A DNA stretch of 64,000 bases from Pseudomonas sp. BP8 (GCF_017875955.1 NZ_JAGINK010000001.1:3688501-3752500), one strand, 5' to 3'. Counted from the stretch's first letter, positions 24,541-32,669 are shown. Notes: generated by a model from the letters alone, not told the origin. Numbers and translations are program-made.

Positions 24541-25731
24541 TCAGCCAGCACGACCATATCTACGCCGCACGACACGCTTGAACGCCCAACACCCACCAAT
24601 AGACGTCGCGATAAAGCCAACCGCCAGCGAGCTTGGCAGCGAGGCCTCGACCACCGCCAGAAGACCGCTGAGCAACCCGCCCAACGCGAACAATAGGGTG
24701 TTGTTGAGCGCCGCTGCTGCGCCCGCACGCTGCGAGTGCAAATCCATCGCACAGGTAGTGGCGACTGCGCGGGTGATGGTGGTTCCCGCAGTGCAGATCA
24801 CCATCGGCAACATCACCCCGGCCACCGTCAGCCCGCTGAAGTGAACCCACCCCAGCATCACCAGCCCAGCGCAGCCGATCAACATCAGCCCGAGGCTGAT
24901 TTGGGCATGGCTCGCGAGCTTGCCATTCAAGGCGCTGGCAAGCACGCCACCCAGCAGGTAAGCCATACCGTAGCCGATAAAGACCATTGAAAAAGCGTAA
25001 GTGGACAGGCCCAAGCGGTCCATGAACAGCAAGGGTGAGATGACGATGAATGAGAAGTGGCAGGCGAAGGCCAACGCCGAAAGCAGCGAATAAGTCATGA
25101 ACGCGGAGTCATTCAACAGTGCCCAGTAACTCCGCAGTGGGTTGCTGGGGTGCTGCGGCAGCGGCGCTTCGTTGAGTAGCATCACCGACAGCAAAAATAC
25201 CCCTGCCGCCAAGCCAATGAACAACTGAAAACTCCCCTGCCAGCCCAACAGCGCCTGCAACACGCTCCCTGCCAGCGGCGAAAGTGAGATGAACAGTCCG
25301 CTGGCAGTGGTCAGGAGAATCCGCACGGCCGTGCGTTGTTGGTTGCGAAAAAGGTCTTGAACCAGCGCTTGGCTGAGCACGAAGCAACCACAACCCGCCG
25401 CCTGCAGCAGCCGGAAGTAAATGAATGAAGCGTAAGTCTCGGCAAGCGCGCAGCCTACCGCGCCTGCCGCCGCCGTAATCAAACCCAGCAGTAACAGACG
25501 CTTGCGACCTACACGATCCGATACCGGTCCAATCAGGCACTGCGATACCGCAACACCGACCGCGAACAAGCTGACCGACCAAGCGATGTCGGCGCTCTGC
25601 ACTGCAAACTCGGCAGAGAGTGCCGGGAATGACGGGAGGATGACGTCGAGAGGAAAGACGCCCAAGAGGCTCATCAGCAAGAGCAGTGTGATAATCAGGC
25701 GTTGGAAGCTTCGTATAGAAGAAATGATCAA
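24541..25731 (-). CDS. MFS transporter (Bcr/CflA-like DHA1), last gene of the peptide locus
   Basis: A 396-residue transporter with 12 hydrophobic segments. Motif A is in GPVSDRVGRKRLLLLG, and the N-terminal helix contains PLDVILPSFPALSAEF, the Bcr/CflA form (LPxLP region). It starts at TTG 25731, overlapping the diiron-oxygenase stop (TTGA), with TAGGA about eight bases ahead; no ATG fits before helix 1. The overlap shows it belongs to the peptide locus, where export of a small product or self-protection is the likely role. A general multidrug pump is the alternative. Its GC content is intermediate between the islet core and the flanks. Confidence 0.85.
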   Translation of the reverse strand: MIISSIRSFQRLIITLLLLMSLLGVFPLDVILPSFPALSAEFAVQSADIAWSVSLFAVGVAVSQCLIGPVSDRVGRKRLLLLGLITAAAGAVGCALAETYASFIYFRLLQAAGCGCFVLSQALVQDLFRNQQRTAVRILLTTASGLFISLSPLAGSVLQALLGWQGSFQLFIGLAAGVFLLSVMLLNEAPLPQHPSNPLRSYWALLNDSAFMTYSLLSALAFACHFSFIVISPLLFMDRLGLSTYAFSMVFIGYGMAYLLGGVLASALNGKLASHAQISLGLMLIGCAGLVMLGWVHFSGLTVAGVMLPMVICTAGTTITRAVATTCAMDLHSQRAGAAAALNNTLLFALGGLLSGLLAVVEASLPSSLAVGFIATSIGGCWAFKRVVRRRYGRAG

Positions 25732-26654
25732 GGGATCAGTCCTACTTCCCTGAATAAGCGCCGGTGGTGTGCATTCGCGAGAAGATCAGTTCGCTGTATT
25801 GCGTGTAAGGTAAAGGACGCAACGGACGGACCTCGTGCAGAAGCAGTACATTCGAGTGCTGCCAAAATATCCTTGCAGAGTTCAGGCTCATCACTAAGGA
25901 CGTTTTGTAAAAACAGGGCATCAGGTCGGCAGAAAATGGGAATGATTTCGCATAGGGCTTGGGCAACGTACAATTTTTCGGTTGCATTTAGCTTAGGTAT
26001 GATTCTGGCAAAGCAGCCTGCAAAAAAAATTGAGTGACGACCTTCATCGTTCAAGTGATCACGCAGCATGTTGAATATGGGGCTAACCAACTGCTCTCGG
26101 GTCAGCATTGAAAGCTCCTTAGTAATAATGGTTTCTGACACGAAGGCGATCAAGAACTCAGTGATTTCGCGAAAGTTCACTGGAGCTTGAGCAATATATT
26201 GGTGCAGGCGCGCAGCTCGCATCGGCTGAGTACGTTCAAGACAGTAATGCTCGGCAACCTGATCGGCGATTTGCCTTGAAAACAAAGCGTGATAACCTTC
26301 ATCGGTATAGAGCATCAATGCGGCTCTGTGATCAGAGCGTGTAAAATTTTGTGAGATCCCGCCATGCGTCATCAAAGCTATAGCGTTGTTGACGACAGTG
26401 AGCTCAAGCTCAGTTGTGTAGTCAAGAAAGTGAACCAGATGACTCACATGAATAATCAAGCGTCTCGCCGAAGGTTGCCGCTGAATTTCTTCAAGCGCTA
26501 AGGCAGCATTTAATGCGGGTGGGAACCAGCGATCGGGAACAGGGTCAGCAAGGTCTTCAGTCGTCAAGTGATAATCGTCGGGGCGAGAGCGAACAGCACT
26601 GGTGGTGTGCCAATTACGAAATAGCTGTTCGCCTCGGTTAAGTTTCCTCTCCAT
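25728..26654 (-). CDS. AurF-type diiron oxygenase
   Basis: A 308-residue non-haem diiron protein. All seven AurF-pattern ligands can be placed: Glu84 (TELEL), Glu119 and His122 (DEGYH), Glu174 (VSETII), then His200, Glu204 and His207 in HLNDEGRH. Spacing (84-119 is 35; 174-200 is 26) nearly equals that of AurF. Family members oxidise aryl or alkyl amines to hydroxylamines and nitro groups, or hydroxylate carbon. Here it follows a SagB-type dehydrogenase gene by 15 bp and a peptide gene, so a peptide-derived amine or side chain is the likely substrate. The ATG has GAGAGGGG upstream. The composition is about 50% GC, against 65-70% in flanking genes, which suggests acquisition by transfer. Confidence 0.82.
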   Translation of the reverse strand: MERKLNRGEQLFRNWHTTSAVRSRPDDYHLTTEDLADPVPDRWFPPALNAALALEEIQRQPSARRLIIHVSHLVHFLDYTTELELTVVNNAIALMTHGGISQNFTRSDHRAALMLYTDEGYHALFSRQIADQVAEHYCLERTQPMRAARLHQYIAQAPVNFREITEFLIAFVSETIITKELSMLTREQLVSPIFNMLRDHLNDEGRHSIFFAGCFARIIPKLNATEKLYVAQALCEIIPIFCRPDALFLQNVLSDEPELCKDILAALECTASARGPSVASFTLHAIQRTDLLANAHHRRLFREVGLIP

Positions 26655-26669
26655 CGTGAGATACCCCTC

Positions 26670-27731
26670 TCAGGTCCGCGGCTCAATCAAAATATTGACT
26701 AGCGAAGCTGGGGTGATAGACCCGCAACTGTGCCCTGCACCCACAAAAAAAAGAACACTTTCCGGTGAGGATGCAACTCTTAATAGAGGATCGACCCTGT
26801 CTTCATTGATTGCACCCGTTAGCCATGTCTGCAATCCTTGGTCGGTAGCCGCAAGCTGAAAGGTCTGCGCGACATGCCCGACCTCTATAAATGCCATGCG
26901 ATAAGCGCGGGAATGTGGATATTTCCACCAGAGCTTATCAAACCGGGAGCAGAGAAATATCCCCATGGGTAAATCATTGGCAAAATGTTGCCCTGATAGC
27001 AAACTCCCCAGTTCAGGCAGCGCCCCCTCATGCAGATGTAAAGTGTGATGATATGGATCGTAGTAATAAATACCCCGTTCAAGGCCGGTGATGTTATTGG
27101 CATAGAGGTAGCCCTCCGTCGCATTAAGTCCTCCACCGGACGGACTCGCGCGCCGATAACTCAGATTCGCTGGCAGTCCACTATTCTCGCAGGCCCGGCG
27201 TGACGCTAAAAAACCCAGTGTGTAGTGAAGTAGCTTAGTGACCACTTCAAGATCGACAGCTTGATCGAGAAAATTTCTGACTGTCTGACGGCGCTCCAAG
27301 ACTTCCTCTAACCCTGTCACAGCTTGAATGGATTTCAAGGAAATTCCCTTGCCCTTGTACCGAGTGTGGTTCTCGTACGGCGAGGGCCGACGCCAGACTT
27401 CATCGCAATGGGCTATATAGCACTCCGCCCAAGCTTGCTCGCTGTCGGGCGTGTTATCCGAAGGAATATTACGAGTACCTTGGTGAAATATTCGAGAAAG
27501 AATATCCCACCCCCAGCCCGGAGTAACTGAACGCTTTGATAAACTGAAAACTTTTAATCCTACATAATCGCGATCAATGGAATTCTGCAGGTCCACACCC
27601 TTGTTTCCGTACAGAATCTCAATCAACCGAGTCGCATATTTCTCGCTCAACTCATACTGTCGATGAGCATCGTAATCCCAAACAATCAGGCCGCTCTCAC
27701 CGATCAAAATAAAGAAATTATTATTTATCAT
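26670..27731 (-). CDS. SagB-type FMN dehydrogenase (nitroreductase fold)
   Basis: A 353-residue protein. Residues 140-345 match the SagB/McbC oxidoreductase family: ERRQTVRNF (FMN phosphate), ASPSGGGLNATEGYLY, GIYYYDPYHHTLHLH, WKYPHSRAYRMAFIEVGHVAQ with the Lys270-Tyr271 pair needed for azoline oxidation in McbC, and GAGHSCG near the end. The first 130 residues could be the peptide-binding clamp seen in ThcOx-type enzymes. Known members oxidise thiazolines and oxazolines to azoles in RiPPs, with a YcaO partner; no YcaO gene is in the window. The start is the ATG at 27731; a GTG three codons earlier is possible, and neither has a strong ribosome site. It lies 65 bp after a 21-codon peptide gene. 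Confidence 0.82.
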   Translation of the reverse strand: MINNNFFILIGESGLIVWDYDAHRQYELSEKYATRLIEILYGNKGVDLQNSIDRDYVGLKVFSLSKRSVTPGWGWDILSRIFHQGTRNIPSDNTPDSEQAWAECYIAHCDEVWRRPSPYENHTRYKGKGISLKSIQAVTGLEEVLERRQTVRNFLDQAVDLEVVTKLLHYTLGFLASRRACENSGLPANLSYRRASPSGGGLNATEGYLYANNITGLERGIYYYDPYHHTLHLHEGALPELGSLLSGQHFANDLPMGIFLCSRFDKLWWKYPHSRAYRMAFIEVGHVAQTFQLAATDQGLQTWLTGAINEDRVDPLLRVASSPESVLFFVGAGHSCGSITPASLVNILIEPRT

Positions 27732-27754
27732 AATGCACACTCTGCGTTTGACTA

Positions 27755-27777
27755 AGGCGCAGGCCGGCTCTGCGCCT
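27755..27777. terminator. Intercistronic stem-loop between peptide gene and sagB-like gene
   Basis: AGGCGCAG-N7-CTGCGCCT is a perfect 8-bp stem. No T run follows on the minus strand, so it is more likely a partial terminator or an RNA-stabilising or processing hairpin. This arrangement is common where a precursor peptide must be made in excess over its enzymes. Confidence 0.5.
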
Positions 27778-27796
27778 CAGCGGTTAGTGCAGTGAG

Positions 27797-27862
27797 TTAA
27801 GTACGCTTCACAAGGTGAGCGAGATTGGCGATCATGGTGGATTCAAGTTTAACTTCTTTCAT
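27797..27862 (-). CDS. 21-residue peptide, candidate RiPP precursor
   Basis: A very short gene beginning MKEVKLEST and ending HLVKRT before TAA. The ribosome site is excellent (CGAGGAG seven bases before ATG), much better than that of the following gene. The peptide has a charged N-terminus (K2, E3, K5, E7), Ser8, Thr9 and a C-terminal Thr, and no Cys, Tyr or Trp. It is the first gene of the minus-strand unit and is followed by a stem-loop and then the SagB-type dehydrogenase. The size recalls PqqA, a precursor consumed to make a small cofactor. I do not recognise its sequence. The alternative is a regulatory leader peptide, but nothing like a codon-specific attenuator is evident. Confidence 0.65.
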   Translation of the reverse strand: MKEVKLESTMIANLAHLVKRT

Positions 27863-28485
27863 TTCTATTCTCCTCGAATGCCGCTGAATTGCGACACCTC
27901 CAGTATTGTCCAGCGGAGGTGACACCACAAGCAAATACAGGGTAAGAAACTTCCCACATACAAGAAGGAAAAATCCATGCTTAGGGCAAAAGATAAACAG
28001 TGTGTTTAACGCCGGCTATTTAAGCTATCCAGTTGCGCCTCCGCTCTAAAAGGCGACCACTTGCATACCCTTGATTTTTTTGGCGACTTTCGAGTTCTGC
28101 CCGCACGCCACATCGCGAGAGAGCACTATCGCCGCACCGCCACTACTACATTTGTGGCACGTTCAATGGCGTGTGAAAGAGATGTTACCAACCTCTTCAC
28201 ACAGCGACAGTTCGGAGGGGGCTTAAGAGGTAGACTGCGATCGTCGCCGTACTAAAAAATCGGTCTTTCAAGGACGACGCGGTGCAACAAATTTAGGGGC
28301 TGCGGTGCGTCGATACTATTTATCCGCGATGCTCCGCACGGCTGGCGCTCGATCTCAAGGCAGCAAACAGATCAACCAGCATGCAACTAGCTGCCTTGAC
28401 GCGGGTAATCGGCCAGCCACTTTCAAATCCCGAGCGACCTGTGTACAAAAGTCCAATCCCCTCCAGCACGCAAAGGACCTTCCGC
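27863..28485. other. Gene-free region upstream of the peptide locus
   Basis: About 620 bp without a supported gene. It is richer in A/T than flanking sequence and must contain the peptide-operon promoter (near 27880-27925) and the promoter of the aldo/keto reductase gene. A 64-codon frame at 28061-28255 has no ribosome site and an unremarkable composition. No insertion sequence, tRNA or long repeat was seen that would mark a transfer junction. Confidence 0.6.
27895..27921. promoter_or_regulatory. Inverted repeat in the peptide-gene promoter region
   Basis: CACCTCC-N13-GGAGGTG is a 7-bp dyad 33 bp upstream of the peptide start. On the minus strand it overlaps a weak -35/-10 pair (TTGTGG, 17 bp, AATACT). 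It could be an operator; no regulator gene lies in the islet, so the ligand is unknown. Confidence 0.35.
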
Positions 28486-29493
28486 ATGCTCTACCGCCCC
28501 CTCGGCCAAAGCGGCCTTCAGGTATCCGCCCTCACCCTCGGCAGCATGATGTTCGGTGAGCAGACCAGCACCGAAGATTCGCTGCGCATCATCGACAAGG
28601 CCTGGGACCAGGGCATCAATTTCGTCGACACCGCCGACGTTTACAACAGCGGGCGTTCGGAGGAGGTTGTCGGTGAGGCGGTGGCCCGCCATCGGCAAGA
28701 CTGGATCGTCGCCTCCAAGGGCGGCTTTGGTCCGGCGGACGGCCTGCCGAACCGCAGTGGGCTGTCGCGCAAACACCTGTTCAATGCCATCGAGGCAACC
28801 CTGTCGCGCATGGGAACCGACTACCTGGACATCTACTACCTGCACCGCGAGGACCACAAGACACCTCTGGACGAGACCGTGCGGGCGATCGGCGACCTGC
28901 TCCAACAGGGCAAGATCCGTTACTGGGGGGTGTCCAACTTCCGTGGCTGGCGCATCGCCGAGATCTGCAACGTGGCCGAACGCCTTGGCGTGCCCAAGCC
29001 GGTGGTAAGCCAGCCGCTGTACAACATCGTCAACCGCCAGGCGGAACCCGAGCAACTGACCGCCGCGGCTTACCACGGCCTGGGCGTGGTGCCATTCAGC
29101 CCGTTGGCCCGCGGCGTGTTGAGCGGCAAGTACGCGCCGGGTGCCGAGCCGGATGCTGGCAGCCGGGCCGGGCGTCAGGACAAGCGCATCCTGGAGGTGG
29201 AGTGGCGCCAAGAGTCGCTGGCCATTGCCCGCAAGATTCAGGCGTACACCGAGGCCAAAGGCGTGGGCATCGTCGAGTTTGCCATTGCCTGGGTGCTGAA
29301 CAACCGGCTGGTCAGTTCGGCCATCGTCGGACCGCGGACCGAGGCGCAGTGGGATACCTATGCGGGAGCCCTGCAGGTGAAGGTCAGCGCTGAGGACGAA
29401 GCGTACATTGATTCACTGGTGACGCCGGGGCATGCGTCGACGCCCGGGTTCAATGATGTAGGGCATTTCGTCACCGGGCGCATCGCACGCTGA
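28486..29493 (+). CDS. Aldo/keto reductase
   Basis: A 335-residue AKR of the YajO/voltage-gated-channel-beta-like branch. The catalytic tetrad is visible: Asp and Tyr in NFVDTADVYNSG, Lys in VASKGGFG and His in IYYLHREDHK. The C-terminal NADPH loop includes SAIVGPRTEAQW. It reduces aldehydes or ketones with NADPH; the physiological substrate is not deducible. The ATG at 28486 follows AAAGGACC; the longer upstream frame is rejected. GC content returns to the genome norm here, so it belongs to the flank and not to the peptide islet. Confidence 0.9.
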   Translation: MLYRPLGQSGLQVSALTLGSMMFGEQTSTEDSLRIIDKAWDQGINFVDTADVYNSGRSEEVVGEAVARHRQDWIVASKGGFGPADGLPNRSGLSRKHLFNAIEATLSRMGTDYLDIYYLHREDHKTPLDETVRAIGDLLQQGKIRYWGVSNFRGWRIAEICNVAERLGVPKPVVSQPLYNIVNRQAEPEQLTAAAYHGLGVVPFSPLARGVLSGKYAPGAEPDAGSRAGRQDKRILEVEWRQESLAIARKIQAYTEAKGVGIVEFAIAWVLNNRLVSSAIVGPRTEAQWDTYAGALQVKVSAEDEAYIDSLVTPGHASTPGFNDVGHFVTGRIAR

Positions 29494-29523
29494 GTCAGCC
29501 TTGGCTCGCTGCTACAGGGCCCT

Positions 29524-30225
29524 TTAGTTCAGCCCTTGCAAGCCCTTGATCACCAGCAGGTGCAACGGATAGAACGCATAGCCCCAGCGTCCTGCACGCG
29601 GCACCCACCGGTGCTGCTGACGCGCCACCTGCAGCCCCAGGGGAATGGCCATCGCAGCGGTAAGCAGGACCATCAGGGCGAACGGCTGCAGCGGGTGCTC
29701 ACGCAACCAACTGTTAGTCAGGTTACCCGCCACCGCCAGCAGGCATGGCAGCAACCAGGCCCCACGACCACGATGCAGAGCCAACACGATCGCCGCCGGC
29801 AGCAGCACCCCCGGCAGGCCATACATCAAATGATCAGCGAACAGCGCTGCAGCCACGCCCGCCGCCACCGCGAGCGCGCGCGCTGGCCGTTGGCGGTGAT
29901 GCACGCCCCAGGCGACCAGCAGGCCGAGGACCAGGGTCGGGATCACGTTGAGCGTCTGCGAGCCGTTATCGAGCCAGCGATACGGCCCTTCGGAAAGTAG
30001 CGAGAACACCACCAGCCAGCCCAGGTAACGGCCACTGCCGGGCCCGGGCCACACGTCGGGGGCGCTACGCCGTACGTTCAAGGCAAGCGCCAGACAAAAC
30101 AGCGGAAAGGCCAGGCGACCGACAATGAACAGACCGTCCGCGCTCGGCCACAGAAACCGCAAGTGGTCGGCGACCATGGTCACGATCGCCAGCCACTTGA
30201 CCAGGTCCTGACCGGCCGAGCGCAT
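29524..30225 (-). CDS. TraX-like integral membrane protein
   Basis: A 233-residue protein with about eight hydrophobic helices. It matches the TraX family: QDLVKWLAIVTMVADHLRFLW at the N-terminus, GRLAFPLFCLALALN, and YAFYPLHLLVIKGL at the C-terminus. TraX acetylates F pilin on the F plasmid, but chromosomal relatives are common in pseudomonads and probably act as membrane acyltransferases on other targets. There are no conjugation genes here. The start is ambiguous: ATG 30225 is 2 bp after the upstream stop and gives the family N-terminus; a GTG at 30276 inside the upstream gene is also open. Confidence 0.8.
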   Translation of the reverse strand: MRSAGQDLVKWLAIVTMVADHLRFLWPSADGLFIVGRLAFPLFCLALALNVRRSAPDVWPGPGSGRYLGWLVVFSLLSEGPYRWLDNGSQTLNVIPTLVLGLLVAWGVHHRQRPARALAVAAGVAAALFADHLMYGLPGVLLPAAIVLALHRGRGAWLLPCLLAVAGNLTNSWLREHPLQPFALMVLLTAAMAIPLGLQVARQQHRWVPRAGRWGYAFYPLHLLVIKGLQGLN

Positions 30226-30227
30226 GC

Positions 30228-31316
30228 TCAGTGCCGGGTCTCGGCTGAGCGCTGGTGCAAGTACTTTGCGGTCCACTCGGCCAGCGGTAGCGGCGGCTGT
30301 TGGTCAAGGATGCGCTGCCAGATCAAGCCCAGGTCATGCATATTGAACATCGAGTTGGCTGCAGTACCGGACCAGGCGCTGGGAGTACCGACAATCCACT
30401 GCCCTTGCCCGTCGCGGCTGGCCATCTGGAAACGGAAGGTATAGTTGCCGGGGATGCCCATGCGCAGATCAGTCACCACCAGCGCATCGCCGACCACGTC
30501 ATAGCGCAGCCAGTCTCCGGTAAACCAGCGCAGGCGCTCATGCAACGCAGCGCTCGCCAGCGGTTTCGCCAGCTCGAGGTTGAGCGACTGGCGGAGCATT
30601 TCTGGCGGCTGATGATCAAACAGACTGCTGACGCCCTCGTAGTAATAGCCGTCGGCGGTTTTTGCCATCACCCGCCAGACCAGGCTATTGAAGGCAATGG
30701 GCACGGCGCGAACTTCACTGACGGCGATACCCTGCTGGTCCAGTGCGGCTTGCAAGCGATCCTCCGCCACCATCCGGCTACCCAGGCCGAACCCCAGGTA
30801 GGCGGTGCTGAACAGCAGGGCTGCGCTCATCAGCGGTATTGCCCTGCCGGTCATGCCCTTGATCAGCGCAAAGATCACCGAAGCCAGTAATGGCAGGGTG
30901 TAGACCGGGTCGATGATGAACACCGCTGCCCAGCTTTCTGGAGTCAAGGGCAGTGGCCAGAACAACTGCGTGCCGTAGACCGTGAAGGCATCGAGCACGG
31001 GATGGGTGATCAGCACCAGCCAGAAAGCCAGAAACAGCCTCGGCCAGGTGTAGCCCTTGTCCGGCCAGCGCCTCTGCCCGAGCCAGGCCACCAGCCAGGC
31101 GAGCAGCAAGGCCACGCCGGTAAGGACGAAGATGGAGTGAGAGAAGCCGCGGTGGTAGGTCATCGACGACACCGGATCGGCGTAGCGGATGATCACGTCG
31201 AGGTCAGGCAGGGTGCCGAGGGCGGCGCCGTAAAGCAATGAACGGCGGCCCTGGATGCGCCCCAGCACGGTGCCCTGAAGGGCAGCACCGAGGACGGCTT
31301 GGGTGATTGAGTCCAA
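30228..31316 (-). CDS. YdjM-like membrane-bound metal-dependent hydrolase
   Basis: A 362-residue protein. The N-terminal part is the LexA-regulated YdjM (DUF457) fold: MDSITQAVLGAALQGTVLG, LPDLDVIIRYADP, YHRGFSHS and THPVLDAFTVYGTQLFWP, with His and Asp residues that could bind metal, set among about four helices. The C-terminal 170 residues look soluble and are of unknown role. It precedes the TraX-like gene by 2 bp, so the two are co-expressed. The function is not established for the family. Confidence 0.82.
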   Translation of the reverse strand: MDSITQAVLGAALQGTVLGRIQGRRSLLYGAALGTLPDLDVIIRYADPVSSMTYHRGFSHSIFVLTGVALLLAWLVAWLGQRRWPDKGYTWPRLFLAFWLVLITHPVLDAFTVYGTQLFWPLPLTPESWAAVFIIDPVYTLPLLASVIFALIKGMTGRAIPLMSAALLFSTAYLGFGLGSRMVAEDRLQAALDQQGIAVSEVRAVPIAFNSLVWRVMAKTADGYYYEGVSSLFDHQPPEMLRQSLNLELAKPLASAALHERLRWFTGDWLRYDVVGDALVVTDLRMGIPGNYTFRFQMASRDGQGQWIVGTPSAWSGTAANSMFNMHDLGLIWQRILDQQPPLPLAEWTAKYLHQRSAETRH

Positions 31317-31418
31317 GGGAGAGGGTTCCAGAGAGTGAGTCTGGGCACGCTACCCTTATCAGCCGTTGCAGTGCAAATCAGGGGTTGGCGTATTGCCCCC
31401 CCGACGAGCCCCGCAGCG

Positions 31419-32669
31419 TCAGAACAACTGCCAGGTGTACACCAGAATCAGCCGATTCTCGTCGATATCGCTGCGATAGTTCGAGCGCGCCATGGCGTTG
31501 CGCACGCGAATTCCCAGCCCCTTGAACACCCCGCCCTGCACCGCATAACCAATATCCAGATCCCGCTCGCGGTCCTTGCCTTCGTAGCCAAGCCCGGTGT
31601 CGACATTGTTACCGGTTATGTAGCGCACAGTCGCAGTCAACCCTGGAACGCCCATGGCCGCGAAATTGTAGTCGTAGCGCACTTGATAGGAGCGCTCGTC
31701 GGTGTAGGCAAACTCGTAGGTCGGCACCTCGTTGCCCAATGGCGTGATGTTGGCAAATACCCGCGGGAATGGGCTGTCGCCATAAATCCCCTGATACCCC
31801 ACATGAAAGCTGTGGCCGCCCTGCCTTGCCGTCAGCAGCGAGAAAAATGCCTGGTTGTCGATCCTGCCGAGCAATGCATCCCCGTCCTCGCGCGCCGTGA
31901 AATAGCCAAGGTTGGCGCTGAGCACCCAGTCCCCCACCGGTTTGCTGTGCTTGAGGCCGATAAAGCCTTGCTCGTAGATATCTTCCAGCTGCCCGTACCA
32001 CAGGCTGGCACTGCTCTGGTTGGCATTGAAGGCATAATCGCCGCCGACAAAGTTGAACGCATCGCTCGCGGCTTGGCGCATCGGTACATGACCCAGCATT
32101 GCATTGAGCTTGTCATCGCCACCTTCGTTACGCAGATGGGTCGACGACAGATGGCCCGCTTGCAGTGTCAGGCCGTTGAACTCGGCCGAGCTGATGCTGG
32201 CCCCCTGGTAGGTTGGCGGCAGCAGGCGGATATCACTGAACGTCAGCACTGGCAGGTTGGGCTGCAGCTCGCCAATACGCAGCTCGGTCTTCGACACACG
32301 GGCTTTGAACGTGGGTGCCAGGCGGCTGTATTCGCCCGCAGCGCGGCCATCACTGTGTACCGGCAGCAGACCGCTGTTGACCCGATCCGGGCTGCTGTCC
32401 AGACGTATGCCCAGCAGCCCCAGCGCATCCACGCCAAAGCCAACGGTGCCCGGGGTGTAACCAGACTTGAAGTCGAGGATGAATCCCTGGGCCCACTCCT
32501 CTGCCTTGGATTGCTGATTGGCGCCGACAATGTCCGAGAAGTCACGGCTGAAGTAGTAGTTGCGGGCGCTCAGGCTGGCCTTGGCGTCCTCGAAGAATCC
32601 GCTTTCGGCGGCCAGCAGCGGTTGGCTGAGCAAGGTAATGCCCAGGGCGACACAAGGGGTGTGATTCAT
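31419..32669 (-). CDS. benF: OprD-family outer-membrane porin, BenF-like
   Basis: A 416-residue porin. A signal peptide (MNHTPCVALGITLLSQPLLA) is followed by the OprD opening AESGFFEDAKASLSARNYYFSRDFSD and a series of amphipathic strands ending in the C-terminal aromatic YTWQLF needed for outer-membrane assembly. OprD-family channels import small carboxylates. As the last gene of the ben-cat block, directly after benE, it is probably the benzoate channel BenF. The ribosome site is AAGAGAG. The family call is firm; the benzoate assignment rests on position. Confidence 0.88.
   Translation of the reverse strand: MNHTPCVALGITLLSQPLLAAESGFFEDAKASLSARNYYFSRDFSDIVGANQQSKAEEWAQGFILDFKSGYTPGTVGFGVDALGLLGIRLDSSPDRVNSGLLPVHSDGRAAGEYSRLAPTFKARVSKTELRIGELQPNLPVLTFSDIRLLPPTYQGASISSAEFNGLTLQAGHLSSTHLRNEGGDDKLNAMLGHVPMRQAASDAFNFVGGDYAFNANQSSASLWYGQLEDIYEQGFIGLKHSKPVGDWVLSANLGYFTAREDGDALLGRIDNQAFFSLLTARQGGHSFHVGYQGIYGDSPFPRVFANITPLGNEVPTYEFAYTDERSYQVRYDYNFAAMGVPGLTATVRYITGNNVDTGLGYEGKDRERDLDIGYAVQGGVFKGLGIRVRNAMARSNYRSDIDENRLILVYTWQLF

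Noticed and set aside
24541..27862. A YcaO, radical SAM, lanthipeptide or protease gene in the peptide locus
   Set aside because: Looked for in both strands around the islet; only the SagB-type, AurF-type and MFS proteins are encoded.
28061..28255. 64-codon frame in the spacer upstream of the aldo/keto reductase gene
   Set aside because: No ribosome site, no recognisable motif, and an Arg/Thr-rich composition unlike a real small protein.
29524..30225. TraX-like gene as evidence for conjugation
   Set aside because: Chromosomal TraX relatives are common and no transfer genes, relaxase or oriT are near.
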